A stretch of 24,926 bases of DNA from positions 30,662-55,587 of the forward strand of contig NZ_DCAO01000111.1 in NCBI RefSeq assembly GCF_002311515.1, in the 5' to 3' direction. Under the pieces are notes generated by a model. It saw only the letters and a program-made list of their open reading frames with translations, searched no databases and was not told where the DNA came from. Source of the stretch: Thalassospira sp. UBA1131 (GTDB lineage: Bacteria; Pseudomonadota; Alphaproteobacteria; Rhodospirillales; Thalassospiraceae). The position numbers and the translations under genes are program-made. Every line of letters starts with the position of its first letter. Position 1 is the stretch's first letter. Below, piece by piece: positions 22,525 through 24,926 of this stretch.

Positions 22525-23361
22525 TCAATTGGTTTCGTGATCGTGATCGCTTACTTGGGCGTCTTCATCGTCCCCAAGGTCCTCAAGGTCGCTTTCGCGT
22601 GCCGTGCCCGGTACCTGTTCATCATCGTCATACAGGTTCGGATTGTCTGAATAGATTGTCTCATCGAGATCGTCGAGATTGCGGGTCGTCAGGGCCTCTT
22701 CGACGACAGAATCGGTGACCTCGCCATCATCAATCAGATCCGGCAAGGCTTCATCATCCGAACTTGCACCATAGCGGCCCATACCCGGTCGACTATCAAG
22801 CAACCCTGCCGCCTTGAGATCCGCCAGCCCCGGCAGGTCGTCACGGCTTTCAAGCCCAAAGTGATCAAGGAAGTTATCTGTTGTCGCCCAAAGAACCGGC
22901 CGCCCCGGCACCCGTTTGCGCCCGCGCGGACGGATCCATTTGGATTCAAGCAGGATATCAAGTGTCCCCTTGGACAGCGCGACACCACGGATTTCCTCGA
23001 TCTCAGATCTTGTGACCGGTTCGTGATAGGCAATGATGGCAAGGGTTTCCAGTGTCGCACGCGTCAGTTTCTTGGCCTTTTCGACCTCGATATGAAGGTC
23101 CCCTGCCAGGTCCATCGCGGTGCGAAATGCCCACTTATCGCCAATCTGTTTAAGGTTCACGCCACGCGGCTCATAAGTCTCGGCAAGCGCGTGCATGATT
23201 GCACCAACATCAGTGCCCTCGGGCAAGCGTGCGGCGATCACCCGTTCACTCACCGGTTCTGCAGAGGCGAACAAAACGGCCTCAACAATGCGAATATGTT
23301 GAAAGTCAATCTCCGGACCGGATTCGACGCCTTCGATTTCAAGCTGCGTTTCTTCGCTCAT
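22525..23361 (-). CDS. scpB: Segregation and condensation protein B
   Basis: ScpB is a kleisin-partner (KITE) protein of the SMC-ScpAB condensin that compacts and separates chromosomes. Two winged-helix domains are visible over residues 20-200, with the family block TRATLETLAIIAYHEPVTR, the EIRGVALSKGTLDILLES segment and WATTDNFLDHFGL. After residue 200 is an acidic tail of nearly 80 residues (EDLGDDEDAQ, DHDHETN end) that is probably disordered and longer than usual. It follows scpA by 18 bp and is transcribed with it. Confidence 0.96.
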   Translation of the reverse strand: MSEETQLEIEGVESGPEIDFQHIRIVEAVLFASAEPVSERVIAARLPEGTDVGAIMHALAETYEPRGVNLKQIGDKWAFRTAMDLAGDLHIEVEKAKKLTRATLETLAIIAYHEPVTRSEIEEIRGVALSKGTLDILLESKWIRPRGRKRVPGRPVLWATTDNFLDHFGLESRDDLPGLADLKAAGLLDSRPGMGRYGASSDDEALPDLIDDGEVTDSVVEEALTTRNLDDLDETIYSDNPNLYDDDEQVPGTARESDLEDLGDDEDAQVSDHDHETN

Positions 23362-23379
23362 TGCGTGCCCCTGCCCAAC

Positions 23380-24249
23380 TTATTTCTTAAACGTGTCTGC
23401 GTCGTAGTCATAATTGCGCGGTAGATCCCCTTCCCGCACAGTCTGTGGCGATCGCAGCAGAATCGGCCCAAAGGTCTCTTCTTGTGAGATTTCCAGTTCA
23501 CCATCGCGGCACATTTCAAGACTGGCAACAAAATGCGCCGCCAATGCAGAGCGCGCCTTAAGCGGTGTTCCAAGCCCGCGCGGCATGAATTCAAGCAGCC
23601 TTGTCCATGTCGGCACCACACGTCGGCCAAACAAATCGCGCAATCGTTGGATGGCATCATCCATGGCGTAAAGATCAAATGCCTCGATCTCAAGCGTTTT
23701 GCTTTCCGATGTCAGCATGATCCGCGCATAAGCCTTCAGCAGGTCATAAAGAGATGCGTCATAGACAGACGCCGTTGTAACCCGGACTTCCTCAGGATCG
23801 CCACGACCAAAGAAATCACGTCCCAAATTGGGGCGTTCCAGAAGTTTCTCACCGACCGCTTTCATCGCCTCAAGGCGCTTCAGCTGGAAGGCAAGAAGTT
23901 CTGCCATTTCCTCGGCACTGAGTTCTTCCTCGTCACTTTCCTGTTTTGGAAGCAGCAGGCGCGACTTCAGGTAGGCAAGCCAAGCGGCCATCACCAGATA
24001 ATCAGCCGCCAGTTCAAGGCGCAAACCCTGTGCAGTATTGATGAACTCAAGATATTGTTCGGCAAGATCGAGAATGGAAATCTTGATAATATCGACCTTT
24101 TGGTCGCGTGCCAGTTCAAGCAAGACATCAAGCGGCCCCTCGAACCCGTCCAGATCAAGGATCAGGCGTTCGGCAAGGCTCGGTTCGTCATCAACCGGTT
24201 TCTTGTCAAACACATCATCTGGAATTTCGAATTCGAACTGGTCTGCCAT
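23380..24249 (-). CDS. scpA: Segregation and condensation protein A
   Basis: ScpA is the kleisin that bridges the SMC heads of the condensin complex. The 289 residues contain the N-terminal block FEGPLDVLLELARDQKVDI, the helix YLEFINTAQGLRLELAADYL with VMAAWLAYLKSRLLLP, and the C-terminal winged helix (SALAAHFVASLEMCRDGEL, QEETFGPILL). This is the normal family layout. It starts 33 bp after the protease gene and leads into scpB. Confidence 0.97.
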   Translation of the reverse strand: MADQFEFEIPDDVFDKKPVDDEPSLAERLILDLDGFEGPLDVLLELARDQKVDIIKISILDLAEQYLEFINTAQGLRLELAADYLVMAAWLAYLKSRLLLPKQESDEEELSAEEMAELLAFQLKRLEAMKAVGEKLLERPNLGRDFFGRGDPEEVRVTTASVYDASLYDLLKAYARIMLTSESKTLEIEAFDLYAMDDAIQRLRDLFGRRVVPTWTRLLEFMPRGLGTPLKARSALAAHFVASLEMCRDGELEISQEETFGPILLRSPQTVREGDLPRNYDYDADTFKK

Positions 24250-24282
24250 CTATCCCCGACTATCCCCCGCGTCTGTCGGCGT

Positions 24283-24926
24283 TCAGGCAAAAATATCTGC
24301 CAGAAGCCTGACCAGTGCATTGGCCGGTTCAAGCACCAACCACTGGAACACCGGCAGGTCTATACCAAGTTGCGTCGTGACATAGGGCAACAGAAAGACC
24401 AATCCGATCAATATGATCATGCCGGTTTTTTCCATACGCGCCAAGACCCGTGCAATCGGCATCGGTGAAATTGCGGTCAGAACCCGCCCACCGTCAAGTG
24501 GCGGGATCGGCAACATGTTAAACACCGCCAGAATGCAATTCAGCCAAAGTGACTGATTAAGCATGGTCGCAAGCCAATCGTTGACCGCTGGTGAGAAGCT
24601 TGGCAGCCACACCAAAAGCAGGATTGATACAATGGCAAGTGCCACGTTGGTCGCCGGACCTGCAATCGCAACACAAATCACCCCCAAACGCTGCGGATGC
24701 AGGCGATGAAACGCCACGGGCACCGGCTTGGCATAGCCAAACAGGAACGGTGCGGCTGTTATCAGGAGCAATCCCGGGATCAGGATGGTGCCAACCGGAT
24801 CAATATGGCGGATCGGGTTAAGGCTTAGCCGACCCATGCGTTGTGCCGTGTCATCACCAAACAGCTTGGCGGCGAAACCGTGTGCTGCCTCGTGCAACGT
24901 AACGGCCAGCAAAACCGGAATGATCC
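24283..24926 (-). CDS. Site-2 protease (M50) family protein, 5' end outside the window
   Basis: At least 214 residues are visible; the N-terminus lies beyond the right edge. The zinc motif HEAAH is followed by GFAAKLFGD, and the third ligand motif NMLPIPPLDGGR is intact, so the protein should be an active intramembrane metalloprotease. Several hydrophobic segments flank these motifs. There is no PDZ domain in the visible part, which argues against RseP and for the small M50 group found near scpA in many bacteria. The substrate is not known. The reading frame runs open to the edge; the TTG at 24912 is internal, not a start. It is probably transcribed with scpA and scpB. Confidence 0.93.
   Translation of the reverse strand, partial: IIPVLLAVTLHEAAHGFAAKLFGDDTAQRMGRLSLNPIRHIDPVGTILIPGLLLITAAPFLFGYAKPVPVAFHRLHPQRLGVICVAIAGPATNVALAIVSILLLVWLPSFSPAVNDWLATMLNQSLWLNCILAVFNMLPIPPLDGGRVLTAISPMPIARVLARMEKTGMIILIGLVFLLPYVTTQLGIDLPVFQWLVLEPANALVRLLADIFA

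Noticed and set aside
23533..24468. A 311-residue + strand frame across scpA and the protease gene
   Set aside because: It is antisense to two well-supported genes and has no protein features of its own.
1..24926. Prophage, defence system, insertion sequence, CRISPR array, tRNA or rRNA gene
   Set aside because: No such protein families, terminal repeats, arrays or conserved RNA sequence blocks were seen on either strand.

Overview
The window looks like the chromosome of an alphaproteobacterium, probably Rhodospirillales and possibly Thalassospira-like. The family-level placement rests on three things: a GAAC-N7-GAAC LexA box upstream of uvrA, an alphaproteobacterial trmFO, and the gene order scpA-scpB-tatABC-serS-surE-pcm-nlpD-like-DUF815 ATPase-yajC-secD-secF. 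The genus guess is inference from general resemblance and was not tested. Codon use and base composition look even throughout. I saw no phage genes, insertion sequences, tRNA or rRNA genes, or CRISPR arrays.

Layout. 1-3.1 kb: SOS-controlled uvrA on the + strand between two intrinsic terminators. 3.1-6.3 kb: an unrecognised four-helix membrane protein (-), tRNA methyltransferase trmFO (+), and a small predicted secreted protein (-). 6.4-11.2 kb: a patchwork of an NDUFAF6-like (squalene/phytoene-synthase fold) protein and an MscS channel (-), a divergent FAD protein resembling hydroxysqualene dehydroxylase HpnE (+), then an NDUFAF3-like (Mth938) protein and an EamA transporter (-). 11.3-14.4 kb: yajC-secD-secF (-), closed by a strong terminator and with a structured spacer between yajC and secD. 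14.6-15.6 kb: a divergent DUF815 AAA ATPase (+). 15.6-19.4 kb: serS-surE-pcm-nlpD-like (-). 19.5-21.2 kb: tatA-tatB-tatC (-). 21.4-22.4 kb: an orphan FbpC-like ABC ATPase (-). 22.5-24.9 kb: scpA-scpB preceded by a site-2 protease cut by the window edge (-).

How the genes fit together. Much of the right two thirds concerns the cell envelope and protein export: Tat export, Sec export accessory factors, a degenerate LytM lipoprotein of the amidase-activator type, and an intramembrane protease. The chromosome-condensation pair ScpAB is next to it. Two proteins related to mitochondrial complex I assembly factors (NDUFAF3 and NDUFAF6) lie beside secDF-yajC, which suggests a link between membrane insertion and respiratory complex I assembly. 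Most of the window is conserved housekeeping sequence. The parts most worth checking are the complex I-assembly neighbourhood with its HpnE-like neighbour, the structured secD leader, and a palindrome of Fur-operator type before the FbpC-like gene. I found no clear evidence of a wholly new multi-gene system.
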